Assembly (NCBI GenBank): GCA_002722795.1
Contig: PBMY01000005.1
Span: 23,679-87,678, forward strand
Direction: 5' to 3'
Source of the DNA: Crocinitomicaceae bacterium
GTDB taxonomy: Bacteria; Bacteroidota; Bacteroidia; Flavobacteriales_D; Sanyastnellaceae
Length of the DNA stretch: 64,000 nt
Below the pieces are notes generated by a model, which made no database searches, had not been told where the DNA came from, and saw nothing but the letters and a program-made list of their open reading frames with translations. The position numbers and the translations under genes were made by a program. Shown here piece by piece: positions 47,255-56,750 of this stretch. Each line of letters starts with the position of its first letter. The stretch's first letter is position 1.

Positions 47255-49630
47255 TTAGTTACGTAGGATTTTACCCTTTTGAATTAGACTCTGCATTCTC
47301 TCAAGAGTTTTTCGTTCAGTACATAGTTCAACAAATGCTCTTCTTTCTAGACCTAGCAGATATCGTTCACTTACTTTTGATCGAGATGTTATATCGCCTC
47401 CACACATTACACGACCTAGTTTTTCTGAAATGAGTTTGTCGTGTTCTGAGATGTAATTTCCAGCATGCATAGCTGAAGCGCCTGCATATACAATTCCCAT
47501 ACCTTCAGACCCTACAACATCAATGTCTGTTCTTTCTATTGGTGAAGTGTAACCTGCATCATCCATTTGAACTGCTGCAGCTTTTGCTCTAGCTAGAAGA
47601 TCTCGTCTATTAATACATACTTCATCGACTCCTTCAACTAGGTAGCCAAGTTCAAAAGCCTCATACGCAGAAGTCGAAACTTTGGCTTGGCCTATAGTTA
47701 AGAAACTATCTCTAAGAGCGTTGATTCTAATGTCGCCCTCCTTTAAATTATCAGATAATCTTAGAACGAATTCTTTTGTTCCACCACCACCAGGTATTAG
47801 TCCAACTCCAAATTCAACAAGCCCCATATATGTCTCTGCGTGTGCAATGACTTTATCTGAGTGTAGACAAAGTTCACATCCACCGCCAAGGGCCATGTTG
47901 TGTGTTGCAGCTACAACTGGGATTCCTGAATAGCGCAACCTCATCATTGTATTTTGGAAATACATAATGGCAGCATTTAGCTCGTCGTATTCCTGCTCAA
48001 CTGCAAGCATGAATATCATACCCACATTTGCTCCTGCGCTGAAATTTGCTCCATCGTTGCTTATAACAACACCTCTGTAATCTGCCTCAGCTAAATCTAT
48101 AACTCTATTTAATCCTTGAAGGACGTCTCCTCCAATGGTATTCATTTTGGTATGGAATTCAATATTTAAAATCCCATCACCGATGTCTTTAATTGTGGTT
48201 CCACTGTTAGACCAAACCACCTTGTCATCAGAAATGTATTTGAGATTCACCCTGCTTTCTTGACCAGGTATCACCTTGTACTCTTTCGTTGAAGGGTCAT
48301 AGCATTCCCTTTTACCATCGACTACTCTGTAGAATGTATTATTTCCAGCAGCGATCATTTCATCAACCCATGACGCAACGGCATGACCTCTTTTTTTTGC
48401 TATTGCTGCTGCTTCAGCAACACCAACTGCATCCCAACTTTCAAATGCCCCAAGCTCCCATCCAAAACCTGCTCTTAAAGCATCGTCAATTCTGTAAACC
48501 TCGTCACTAATTTCAGTTATACGGTAGCTTACATATGAGAATACATCTGTAAAGACTGTCCTGTAAAAATCACCCGCCTCATCAGATCCATTAAAGAGAT
48601 GTTTAGTTCTTTCTTCAAGACCATCAATCTGTTTTGCTGTATCAAGAGTGGCGTATTTAATTTTCTTTTTATCTCTGTATTCAAGAGTCTCTAAATCGAG
48701 AACTAGAATTTTACGCTTTCCGTTTTCGTCTTTAGTTTTCTTGTAAAATCCTTGCCCAGATTTACTTCCTAGCCAATCATTGTCTACTAAATGTTGTACG
48801 TATTTTGGTACTGCAAATGATGAGTGACGTTCGTCATCAGGACAATTAGTTGCAACACCATTTGCAACGTGAATTAAAGTATCAAGCCCCACCACATCAC
48901 AAGTTCTAAATGTTGCACTCTTGGGACGACCCATGGCTGGACCAGTAAGCTTGTCTACTGCTTCAACACTTATGCCCATGTCAGTTACTGTGTGGAAGAG
49001 TGCTTGAATAGCAAAAACCCCAACACGGTTTGCAATGAAGGCCGGTGTGTCTTTACAAAGAACACTTTGCTTACCTAATACCTGTTCTCCATAGTTCATA
49101 AAGAAATCAAGAACTCTTTGATCTGTATTTGGACCAGGTATTACTTCAAAAAGTTGAAGGTATCTAGGAGGATTGAAAAAGTGAGTTCCACAAAAGTGTT
49201 TCTGAAAATCCTCACTACGTCCTTCGCTTAATTGCGAGATAGGTATACCACTAGTATTAGAAGTGATTAGCGTTCCGGGTTTTCTAAACTGTTCAACTCG
49301 CTCAAATAGCCTCTGCTTGATATCCAGTCTTTCAACTATGACTTCAATGATCCAATCGTAGTTTGAAATTTTTTCTATATCATCGTCAAAATTTCCGCAA
49401 GTGATGCGGTTTGCAAATCTCTTTGAGTAAATAGGAGATGGCTTTGACTTCATAGCCGCTTTAAGGGCTCCTTCAGCAATTGAATTTCTAAGACCTTCTT
49501 TTGCAGGAAGGTCTAGAAGTAAAACATTTGAACCAGTTTGGGCCAAATGAATTGCAATAGCTGAACCCATTACCCCAGATCCAAGTACTGCTACTTTTCT
49601 TATCTCGTGATTTTTAATAGGTACACTCAT
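47255..49630 (-). CDS. fadN: 3-hydroxyacyl-CoA dehydrogenase/enoyl-CoA hydratase FadN
   Basis: 791-residue bifunctional beta-oxidation enzyme. The order is dehydrogenase first: an NAD-binding GxGxxG as VLGSGVMGSAIAIHLAQTG near 14, then FCGTHFFNPPRYLQLFEVIP and KDTPAFIANRVG. The hydratase domain lies near the C-terminus (about 480-690), with FSAGANVGMIF and GGCELCLHSDKVIAHAETY followed by GLVEFGVGLIPGGGGTKEF. This order and length match Bacillus FadN (YusL), not E. coli FadB, which has the hydratase first. It starts one base after the marR stop. Confidence 0.93.
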   Translation of the reverse strand: MSVPIKNHEIRKVAVLGSGVMGSAIAIHLAQTGSNVLLLDLPAKEGLRNSIAEGALKAAMKSKPSPIYSKRFANRITCGNFDDDIEKISNYDWIIEVIVERLDIKQRLFERVEQFRKPGTLITSNTSGIPISQLSEGRSEDFQKHFCGTHFFNPPRYLQLFEVIPGPNTDQRVLDFFMNYGEQVLGKQSVLCKDTPAFIANRVGVFAIQALFHTVTDMGISVEAVDKLTGPAMGRPKSATFRTCDVVGLDTLIHVANGVATNCPDDERHSSFAVPKYVQHLVDNDWLGSKSGQGFYKKTKDENGKRKILVLDLETLEYRDKKKIKYATLDTAKQIDGLEERTKHLFNGSDEAGDFYRTVFTDVFSYVSYRITEISDEVYRIDDALRAGFGWELGAFESWDAVGVAEAAAIAKKRGHAVASWVDEMIAAGNNTFYRVVDGKRECYDPSTKEYKVIPGQESRVNLKYISDDKVVWSNSGTTIKDIGDGILNIEFHTKMNTIGGDVLQGLNRVIDLAEADYRGVVISNDGANFSAGANVGMIFMLAVEQEYDELNAAIMYFQNTMMRLRYSGIPVVAATHNMALGGGCELCLHSDKVIAHAETYMGLVEFGVGLIPGGGGTKEFVLRLSDNLKEGDIRINALRDSFLTIGQAKVSTSAYEAFELGYLVEGVDEVCINRRDLLARAKAAAVQMDDAGYTSPIERTDIDVVGSEGMGIVYAGASAMHAGNYISEHDKLISEKLGRVMCGGDITSRSKVSERYLLGLERRAFVELCTERKTLERMQSLIQKGKILRN

Positions 49631-49631
49631 C

Positions 49632-50075
49632 TTATTTAATAGGTGTTAGATGTTCAGGGTCTTCAAGGACAGAATTAAGCTTCCGAAGCCCTGTATTTAA
49701 TTCTTTAATTGTTTTATCCCCAAGCATTGATGCAAGTCTCTCGTTTATGCCTACAACTAAATCTCTTGCTTGGCGTCTTGCGTCTAGCCCAAGATCTGTA
49801 AGGAATACACGGACAGATCTACCATCATTTGGATCAGGCCTTCTTTCAATCAACCCTTTTTCCTCCATTCCTTTTAGAGTTCGTGATAGGGAGGTGGGTT
49901 CCATACCCATACGCGGTCCTAGCTTAGTGCTAGGTGTTCCTTCTTTTTCAATGCTGAGAAGAGCATAGCCAACACTAAGAGTAATTCCTCTACGCTCAGC
50001 CTCTGCATTATAGACCTTAGCTAGCTTAACCCAAGCCCATCTAAGGTAAAAATCTAATATTTCTTCTCTGTTCAT
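49632..50075 (-). CDS. MarR-family transcriptional regulator of the fad operon
   Basis: 147-residue winged-helix regulator. The helix-turn-helix is in LGPRMGMEPTSLSRTLKGMEEKGLIERRPDPNDGRSVRVFLTDLG (about 55-103), with the DxR wing of MarR proteins. It is the first gene of marR-fadN-fadA-fadE, with one base to fadN, so it very probably senses acyl-CoA or fatty acid and represses its own operon. Two palindromes in the promoter (50086-50104 and 50115-50126) are likely operators. Ligand and sign of control are inferred. Confidence 0.88.
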   Translation of the reverse strand: MNREEILDFYLRWAWVKLAKVYNAEAERRGITLSVGYALLSIEKEGTPSTKLGPRMGMEPTSLSRTLKGMEEKGLIERRPDPNDGRSVRVFLTDLGLDARRQARDLVVGINERLASMLGDKTIKELNTGLRKLNSVLEDPEHLTPIK

Positions 50076-50085
50076 TTTGATTCAA

Positions 50086-50104
50086 TGTAGGTATGCAATC
50101 TACA
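50086..50104. promoter_or_regulatory. candidate operator at the marR-fad start site
   Basis: TGTAGGTATGCAATCTACA: an inverted repeat TGTAG-N9-CTACA spanning the predicted transcription start (about 50103) of the minus-strand operon. Length and symmetry suit a MarR dimer. Confidence 0.5.
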
Positions 50105-50105
50105 A

Positions 50106-50113
50106 CAAATTTA
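50106..50113 (-). promoter_or_regulatory. -7 promoter element of the marR-fadNAE operon
   Basis: TAAATTTG on the minus strand matches TAnnTTTG exactly and predicts a leader of about 28 nt before the marR ATG. No TTTG lies at the normal distance; a TTTG at 14-nt spacing exists, so the -33 contact is weak, as in many regulated promoters. Confidence 0.55.
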
Positions 50114-50114
50114 T

Positions 50115-50126
50115 TATGCATGCATA
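50115..50126. promoter_or_regulatory. candidate second operator in the marR-fad promoter
   Basis: TATGCATGCATA is a perfect 12-bp palindrome placed between the -7 element and the -33 region of the fad promoter, where a bound repressor would block RNA polymerase. It shares the core ATGCA with the first palindrome. Confidence 0.45.
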
Positions 50127-50135
50127 GCAAAAGGA

Positions 50136-50172
50136 TTAAAAAACAAAAAAAGCCCCAACAAATGCTGAGGCT
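50136..50172 (-). terminator. intrinsic terminator after the C25 peptidase gene
   Basis: On the minus strand a stem AGCCTCA (50172-50166) pairs with TGGGGCT (50157-50151), with one G-U pair, followed by TTTTTTTGTTTTTT. It lies about 23 bp past the peptidase stop and ahead of the marR promoter. Confidence 0.85.
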
Positions 50173-50194
50173 CCTTTGAAAAAATTATTTGATT

Positions 50195-53100
50195 TTATTG
50201 GATAATTACCCTGCTTACGATTCTAGATGAACCGTCAGTGATGTTCATTGTGTACATGCCTGGACTGCAATTGCTGACATCTAGGGTTTGGACTCCAGAA
50301 GAGACATTAACCCAATTATCAATTGAAATGATTCGACCTGTAGCATCGTAAAGATTAGCTACAAGGGTTTTAGAACCCATTAGGTCTAAGTCAATATTCA
50401 AAATGTCATAAGCAGGAATTGGGTATATGTTAATCCCATTTACATCTACAATTTCTCCTATGGAAGAAAGTACGTCTACAACAACTGGAACTCTTTCACT
50501 GTGACAAATAGTTTCATCACTTGAAATTTGCCAATCGTAGAAATAAAAGTAAAAATTCAATGCATTTGTAAGCGGGATGCTTGTTTTTGTAATTGCACCC
50601 ATGTCGCCAAGAGGGTATGGGAAGTTTGGATTAGATCCATTACCATCTCTCCAAAGTTGAACATTGTTTCCTGTACAACGAAGGCCATAATCTGCACCTG
50701 CTAATACGTCAAAACCAAGTTCTACAATTTGTTCTCCATGAGGAATCAAAACAGTAGTCTCTTGAATAATATTTTCATCAGAATCTACAAGAGCAATTGT
50801 TCTTTCAGCTTCACCATTTGCAAATACTTTCACTGTCTCAATTGTGAAATCTTGATATGCATCGAACATTAAGAATCGAGAAGTATTGTTGTTGTATTGG
50901 CCTATAGCGTGAATTTCTTGACGCCCTCCACCAGCTTCAGTACCTAGATGAGTTTCTGAGTCTGAAACCCAAAATGTAGTTGTTTCAGTTACATCGATAG
51001 AGAAAGTAGAGCCTGATCCAAGCACTTCATTAGATGTTTCAGTTTCGTACCAGTTAGCTCCAGAAGGTGCGCCTGTAAATTCAGCAGTGCCAGGTTCTGG
51101 AATTTGAATGTCAGATACAGAAGGCTCTGACGGAATGCCGTAGTAAGCAACTTCATATACTAAATCCTCTAATGAAGAATCACAAACATCTGTAAAGGTG
51201 ATTGTGTATGTCCCCTCAACATCAATTGCTGAAGCTATACATTCTCCATACTCAATTTCAAAATTCTCAACTGCTCCACTTGGTAAGGTGATTGAATATT
51301 CACCTGCTGCACAGAAGTCTAACTCTAATGCACCTCCACTACATGACCCAAGCTGACCATTAATTGAAGCATTTGCTTGAGTTGGTTCAACCAAGCTCAA
51401 TACATATGGATCTGATGTTCCAGAACAACCAGCTTCATCTGTTAATGTCACCCAATAAACACCTGGTTCGCTTACCTCAATACTTGATGTGGTTTCTTCT
51501 GTAGACCAAACCGCATCAAAGTTCGAAGAAGTACTCAGTGTGGCAGTTGTACCTGGACAAAGCGATCCTCCAGATTGACTCGAAGTTATTTGAGCACTTA
51601 TAAAGCAGAATGGAGGAAGAACGATATCATCAACCCATGCAGCATCTTCACCATCACTTACGATAAAGTCTTTTTCATATGTCCATCTAAGAGTGTGTAG
51701 ACCCTCTCCAATAGTAAACTCCTCAACTGCCCAATCCTCATTACCTGACCATTCAGCAACTGTATTTCCATCAACTATGAAATACAAGTAGTCGTAAGAC
51801 TCTTCTGAATCAACCTTACGTGCAAATGAAACGTTACCTTCTGCAAGAACATCTATCTGAATTTCAAGGGTTGTTTCTTGGTTGTCATTTACATCACCTG
51901 ACTGCAGGCAATTAGATCCTTCGTATGGGTCCGAATTTGTAACAAACCAGTCTGCATTACCGGCCATTTCCCAATCAAACTGATCTGTATTTCCGCTCTC
52001 CCAATCCTCAATTATTAGATTGATAATCTCAACAAAATCGTCTTCAGTAGAGTATAACCCAGCCTCACTAATAAAGTTTATAGAGGCTAGCTCACCAGAA
52101 CTAGCATCTTGACTAACGTCAATGTTAAACGTTGCAAATGCACTTTCTCCCTCAGCAAGATTTCCTGAAGAGAAACTAGTATTATTTATTGTAATGCTTG
52201 AGTTAATAATTGAGATCGTGTTTTCTAGCATATATGCCATGTCGTGACCGATGTTAGCAACTTCAACTACAAGGTCAACATTTTCTCCGCTGTCCATTAT
52301 TCCATTTCCTTCATCAACAACTTCTAATCCCACAACTTCTAAACTAGGCGCATTAAGAGTGACATTAAATTGAGTATTCCAAACATTACCATTAACATCA
52401 GTAATCTCTACAAGGAATAATGCAATGTGACCATCAATAACTCCAGCTACAACATCAAAGGCAAAACCCTCAGCAACTAAGCTTACACCATCAGAAATAT
52501 CTCCAACTGTAATATTTCCATTTGTGATAACTACCCAAGAATCTTCAGTTGTCACTTCAACATTTACTCCTTCTGCTACTTCAATACCTACATTTTCTAG
52601 ATTCAGATCAAGTTCAATTGATTCGCCTTGGTCTACAACACCGTCTAGGTCACCCGTTATATCGTCAGTCTGTGGATTGTTTGCAATTACGTAAGGCCCC
52701 TCAGCAGGAACAACTTCAGCAGTTGACTGATATGGGATTGAGTTATATGCAGTACCTGTAATTAGAATTTCTCCAGGAACACTTAAAGGGGCGCTAAGAG
52801 TAATGTCTGCAACTCCGCCTTCAACAAAAGCAGTTCCTAAAATCTGATCTCCTGAAGTAATAGCTACATAAGTACCTTCAATATTGCAATTGATCTGCAT
52901 GGTTGGAGAGCCAAGAAAATAGACATCTTGATGAACTAGTTCTAATTGTGTAGGGAAAGCAGTTCTAAGAATTGTAGAAGGGTCTCCAAAGACACACCAA
53001 GTATCTGTCATCTCATCACCTTGGCCACCGTATGCATCATTCATGCTTGCGCAACCATGAGTTACAATAGATCCTGTTGAGTGACGGATGTCATAAGCAC

Positions 53101-54754
53101 CTTGCTCAACAATTAAGTTGTTCATTTCATCTTGGCCTTCCATTGGAGGAGCCCAACTTTGAAGTACACTTGAAAATGCACCACCAATTCCGCCTATTGC
53201 ATCTCCATTTAAATTTGTTGCTTTAGACCAAACCTCACCAAAACAGTCTCCACTTCCTTCACCCTCGTCAAAATCACCAACACAACAAGCTACCGCCATG
53301 AAGAATGGGTACATTCCTGTATTGTTAAGTTCCTCAACAGCGTCAACATTAAAACCTGAAGTTGCTACGCCCTCGTGATAACCATGACCACAGTAGTTGA
53401 TTACTGTTCCACCTTTGTTTACTATCGTCTTCATGTCGTTAGCATTAGGGCTTCCAGCGGCGTCTTCAGTTCCATCTGAACTCACAGATGAACCTCCCTG
53501 AGATCCTTCGTAAACTTCCCAAACTTGGTCGAAACCGTAATCGAGTAGTAGGTCCTTGATCGCATTTTGATGTTGCCAATCACTTTGGCCTTCATCACCA
53601 ACACCCGCTCCCTCGTTCGAACCAATTCCGACAGCATCATTAAACCACCCTTCATCAATAAATGGATTTTTTGCATAGTCTAAATGTCTTTCAACTACAC
53701 TCTCCATCTCTGATACATTATGAGTCAGCAATCGTCCAACAAAAAATTCAGGATATGAATCGTTGCCTTCTATGTAAGAGTAACATGGATCGCAATATCC
53801 TGTTCCGCCAGAATTCGAAACAAGTTCTGATGGCACTTGATCTTCGTCACCTGCAATGATTACATGAGTTAGGCCTTCATTGTAGTATTGGTCCTCTAGG
53901 AAATTTTTAATATCATTTAAACCACCCAAATCACTAGCATAAACAACTTCTGTTTCTATCCCTTTTTCAATTTTCCATTGAATGAAAGGTGCAAGAGCTA
54001 CATCGTACATAGGATCTGTAACAACTACAATTTTTCCGTGCTCTTCAACATAATCATACCTTGAGCTAATGCTCTGAGAATTGATAAATCTTCTAGTAAA
54101 AGCATGGTTCAATTCTGGCGTCATACGAGCTACAGACCCTTCAATTAATGTATTCTCACTATCACCATCAACATTTATTACTCGTAAAGTGATTGATGAA
54201 TAGACTCTAAGCGTACGTTGTATTGGGTTGTATTGCATAGGGTAAACCCAAACCGCTTGACCTCGAACTCCACGCTGAATATAAGGCGTGTTTAGTGTTG
54301 CAAGATTTGAGGGGTAAAATTCGTCATCGTCGTAATGAGGGCCTTTCACATATTCTACATCTGATGGCTCAACATTTCTGTAAATGTTGCCCTTAGAAGG
54401 TGCTACGTCTATGTCAGTGTAATCAGTATATGTTGAATTCAGAATTTCAATATCTGTTTTTGCTTGTCCGTCAATCATAATAGCTACATATGATTTGGTC
54501 AGACTAGGTGCACCCTTAACAAGTATGGGAAGATCTTCTCCTATTGAGGGAATTATTGCTACTCCATCAGGTGTGTTCACCTCCATAAATGATGGTTCGG
54601 CAAAATCGAATTTCAAAATAGTTCCCTGGCCTGCATCGCCTAAAAGAGTTGCGTGAGGGTGAGAAAATGTTGAGTTTGTTTGGGCTGAGAAGTATAAACA
54701 GCCAAAAAATAATGCCACACAGAGTGTTACTAAACGTAAAAACACATTGTTCAT
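50195..54754 (-). CDS. gingipain-type C25 cysteine peptidase with T9SS sorting domain
   Basis: 1519-residue secreted peptidase. The signal peptide ends near 25 (FSAQ). A C25-type propeptide (about 30-215) contains SNLATLNTPYIQRGVRGQAVWVYP-like residues. The catalytic domain (about 240-600) has the C25 dyad: His457 in INYCGHGYHEG and Cys490 in MAVACCVGDF (Cys491 is adjacent). Acidic, Ig-like beta repeats follow. A jelly-roll/MAM-like module sits at about 920-1055 (IEDWESGNTDQFDWEMAG through AAWVDDIVLPP), then two more Ig/PKD-like modules. The type A sorting domain closes it (NIYPIPAYDILNI, ATGRIISI, SPGMYTMNI). It should be exported by the T9SS and act outside the cell. The sorting domain makes it cargo rather than the PorU sortase. 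Confidence 0.9.
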   Translation of the reverse strand: MNNVFLRLVTLCVALFFGCLYFSAQTNSTFSHPHATLLGDAGQGTILKFDFAEPSFMEVNTPDGVAIIPSIGEDLPILVKGAPSLTKSYVAIMIDGQAKTDIEILNSTYTDYTDIDVAPSKGNIYRNVEPSDVEYVKGPHYDDDEFYPSNLATLNTPYIQRGVRGQAVWVYPMQYNPIQRTLRVYSSITLRVINVDGDSENTLIEGSVARMTPELNHAFTRRFINSQSISSRYDYVEEHGKIVVVTDPMYDVALAPFIQWKIEKGIETEVVYASDLGGLNDIKNFLEDQYYNEGLTHVIIAGDEDQVPSELVSNSGGTGYCDPCYSYIEGNDSYPEFFVGRLLTHNVSEMESVVERHLDYAKNPFIDEGWFNDAVGIGSNEGAGVGDEGQSDWQHQNAIKDLLLDYGFDQVWEVYEGSQGGSSVSSDGTEDAAGSPNANDMKTIVNKGGTVINYCGHGYHEGVATSGFNVDAVEELNNTGMYPFFMAVACCVGDFDEGEGSGDCFGEVWSKATNLNGDAIGGIGGAFSSVLQSWAPPMEGQDEMNNLIVEQGAYDIRHSTGSIVTHGCASMNDAYGGQGDEMTDTWCVFGDPSTILRTAFPTQLELVHQDVYFLGSPTMQINCNIEGTYVAITSGDQILGTAFVEGGVADITLSAPLSVPGEILITGTAYNSIPYQSTAEVVPAEGPYVIANNPQTDDITGDLDGVVDQGESIELDLNLENVGIEVAEGVNVEVTTEDSWVVITNGNITVGDISDGVSLVAEGFAFDVVAGVIDGHIALFLVEITDVNGNVWNTQFNVTLNAPSLEVVGLEVVDEGNGIMDSGENVDLVVEVANIGHDMAYMLENTISIINSSITINNTSFSSGNLAEGESAFATFNIDVSQDASSGELASINFISEAGLYSTEDDFVEIINLIIEDWESGNTDQFDWEMAGNADWFVTNSDPYEGSNCLQSGDVNDNQETTLEIQIDVLAEGNVSFARKVDSEESYDYLYFIVDGNTVAEWSGNEDWAVEEFTIGEGLHTLRWTYEKDFIVSDGEDAAWVDDIVLPPFCFISAQITSSQSGGSLCPGTTATLSTSSNFDAVWSTEETTSSIEVSEPGVYWVTLTDEAGCSGTSDPYVLSLVEPTQANASINGQLGSCSGGALELDFCAAGEYSITLPSGAVENFEIEYGECIASAIDVEGTYTITFTDVCDSSLEDLVYEVAYYGIPSEPSVSDIQIPEPGTAEFTGAPSGANWYETETSNEVLGSGSTFSIDVTETTTFWVSDSETHLGTEAGGGRQEIHAIGQYNNNTSRFLMFDAYQDFTIETVKVFANGEAERTIALVDSDENIIQETTVLIPHGEQIVELGFDVLAGADYGLRCTGNNVQLWRDGNGSNPNFPYPLGDMGAITKTSIPLTNALNFYFYFYDWQISSDETICHSERVPVVVDVLSSIGEIVDVNGINIYPIPAYDILNIDLDLMGSKTLVANLYDATGRIISIDNWVNVSSGVQTLDVSNCSPGMYTMNITDGSSRIVSRVIIQ

Positions 54755-54770
54755 CTTGCAATAGATATGA

Positions 54771-55430
54771 TTATTTAATCACAAGCTTTCGAGTAGAAAT
54801 ACCGCTAGCGTTCTGAAGAACGAGGAAATAGATTCCTGTTTGGTATGCACTTATGTCGAAAACTCCCGATTGAGATTTCAATTCAGATATTAGACTTCCG
54901 TTTAGACTAAATAGTTGCACGGATTGTAGGTCGTTTGTTGAGATAAAAATTTGGTTTGATGCAGGGTTTGGGTAAACGAGTGTCTCTCTCTCAACATCTA
55001 ACACGCCATCGGTCCTAGAGGCGATAACAGAAAAGTAAAGGTTGACAAAATTATCTTCGTCTCCAGTAGGATAAACCCAAAAATGCCAAAATCCGTACCC
55101 TTCGATACTAAGTGGATTCACAAGCATCTTTAAAAACCCTGCTTCTCCAGAAGAAAATGTCTGCATTTCACTAGAATTAGGAACTCCTACATAACATTCG
55201 CCAAGATCACAAAGGTTGTAATCCCACCCCTCTACCACTTCTTCCTCTATAAGCTTCCATGTCAAATTGAGACTGTCAGTTGTCTCATTAATTAAATCTA
55301 TTTGGAATATTGAAATTGTAGAATCAGCATATATTGTTTCATGGATGCTATCTGTTGGCGTAACAAAAAACTGTGCTTGAACGCTTAAGCTCAAGAACAT
55401 AAGAATCGACGACAGAAAAATCCTACTCAT
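54771..55430 (-). CDS. small T9SS-sorted secreted protein
   Basis: 219 residues. The signal peptide is MSRIFLSSILMFLSLSVQAQ. A single beta-sandwich-like region (about 21-140) has a Cys pair in NLCDLGECYVG. The sorting domain is ETLVYPNPASNQIFISTND, LFSLNGSLISEL, YQTGIYFLVLQN and a basic end RKLVIK. No catalytic motif. It lies 16 bp upstream of the C25 peptidase on the same strand, so the two are probably expressed together. It could be a companion or inhibitor of the peptidase, but that is a guess. Confidence 0.8.
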   Translation of the reverse strand: MSRIFLSSILMFLSLSVQAQFFVTPTDSIHETIYADSTISIFQIDLINETTDSLNLTWKLIEEEVVEGWDYNLCDLGECYVGVPNSSEMQTFSSGEAGFLKMLVNPLSIEGYGFWHFWVYPTGDEDNFVNLYFSVIASRTDGVLDVERETLVYPNPASNQIFISTNDLQSVQLFSLNGSLISELKSQSGVFDISAYQTGIYFLVLQNASGISTRKLVIK

Positions 55431-55494
55431 TCTGCTAAGTTAGTTATTAAAGCAGTTTAGAGTAAATTAGCTAGGAAACTTATACTCTATAATT

Positions 55495-56031
55495 ATGGAA
55501 AGAATTGGATTTGGGCCTAGGTTAGTTGCTAGTCTTATAGATATGATATTGTCATTTATAGTAGGATCTATACTCGCTTTTAACAATGTGTTCTCTTTTA
55601 TTGACTTATCGAATTCAACTTATTTTAATTCTCAATATTTTAAGGATATAGAAACGTCTTTGGATATGATTGGTTCAGATATCAGCTTAGGCAATGTCCA
55701 GGTTTGGGTATTAGGGTATGTTGTAGGGACAATTCTTTATTCCTTAATTGAGGGGGTGACAGGAGCAAGCCCAGGCAAGAGAGTTCAGAAAATCATTATT
55801 GCGAATGAAGACGGAAGCGAAGGTGATGTTACCTTGTTTATGTCTAGATGGGCAATTAAAAACATCACTAATTTGATGTCTTTATTGATTATTGTAACAG
55901 GCGCAATTTCACTTCAATGGATAAGCTCACTTTTTGCATGGGTAATCTTTTTAGGTTTCTTTTTGGTTCTACAATCGCACCGCCAAGCTATTCACGATAA
56001 TATTGTAAAAACTGCAGTTTTTAACTCCTAA
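55495..56031 (+). CDS. RDD-family membrane protein
   Basis: 178-residue integral membrane protein with three or four helices. The N-terminal [13 protein letters not shown] motif and [18 protein letters not shown] are the RDD signature (Arg-Asp-Asp region, here LVASLIDM). Some RDD proteins act in ion or small-molecule transport, but most are uncharacterised. It converges with the LolD-like gene with a 4-bp overlap of the stops. Confidence 0.85.
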   Translation: MERIGFGPRLVASLIDMILSFIVGSILAFNNVFSFIDLSNSTYFNSQYFKDIETSLDMIGSDISLGNVQVWVLGYVVGTILYSLIEGVTGASPGKRVQKIIIANEDGSEGDVTLFMSRWAIKNITNLMSLLIIVTGAISLQWISSLFAWVIFLGFFLVLQSHRQAIHDNIVKTAVFNS

Positions 56032-56678
56032 GCAATTGCTCCGTCAGACATTCTCAACGTTCTATCTGCTCTAGCAGCTAGGTCTTCGTTATGTGTAACA
56101 ATGACAATTGTAATGCCTAATCTATCCCTTAGCTCGAAAAATAAATCGTGTAATTGAGTGGCGTTTTCTGAATCTAAGTTTCCAGATGGCTCATCTGCTA
56201 AAAGAACCTTGGGCTCATTCACTAGCGCTCTTGCTACGGCAACTCTTTGCTGCTCACCACCAGAAAGTTCAGAGGGTAGATGATCTAACCTATGTCCAAG
56301 TCCGAGATCTTTTAAAAGTGCTTCAGATTTTACTGTTGCATCTGTATCACTAAGTCCAGCTATCCAAGCAGGCATCATAACGTTTTCAATAGCAGTGTAC
56401 TCTGGAAGAAGCCTGTGAAACTGAAATACAAAACCAATATTCTTATTTCTAAAATCGGCAAGATTACTTCTACTAAGCGTTTGTGTTTTACTATTTGATA
56501 TGCTTAGATCTCCTGAATCAGCAAGATCTAATGTACCTAGAATTTGAAGGAGAGTAGTTTTCCCGGCACCTGATGAACCAACGATGCTAACAACCTCTCC
56601 TTTTTTAATTTCGAGGTCAATGCCTTTGAGCACTTCAAGGTTGCCAAATGACTTGCGAATGTTTTTTGCGATAATCAC
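56028..56678 (-). CDS. lolD: LolD-like ABC transporter ATP-binding protein
   Basis: 216-residue ATPase of the LolD/MacB/FtsE group. Walker A is GSSGAGKTT near 36, the Q-loop is [21 protein letters not shown], the signature [16 protein letters not shown] and Walker [13 protein letters not shown]. FQFHxLLPEFTAxENVxxP is typical of LolD, which powers lipoprotein release from the inner membrane. No permease gene is adjacent here. A MacB-type or generic efflux role is the alternative. Confidence 0.85.
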   Translation of the reverse strand: MIIAKNIRKSFGNLEVLKGIDLEIKKGEVVSIVGSSGAGKTTLLQILGTLDLADSGDLSISNSKTQTLSRSNLADFRNKNIGFVFQFHRLLPEYTAIENVMMPAWIAGLSDTDATVKSEALLKDLGLGHRLDHLPSELSGGEQQRVAVARALVNEPKVLLADEPSGNLDSENATQLHDLFFELRDRLGITIVIVTHNEDLAARADRTLRMSDGAIA

Positions 56679-56712
56679 ATGTGCAATCTACCTCAGCACC
56701 ACTAAAGTTGCC

Positions 56713-56720
56713 TACATTTG
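56713..56720 (+). promoter_or_regulatory. -7 promoter element of sucC
   Basis: TACATTTG matches TAnnTTTG exactly, about 30 bp before the sucC ATG; no TTTG at the normal -33 distance. Confidence 0.5.
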
Positions 56721-56750
56721 CACCTCAAATTTTAGCTTAAAAGCGAGAAA

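Noticed and set aside
50195..54754. PorU sortase of the T9SS
   Set aside because: PorU is also a C25 protein, but this one has its own sorting domain and long Ig-like modules, as cargo gingipains do.
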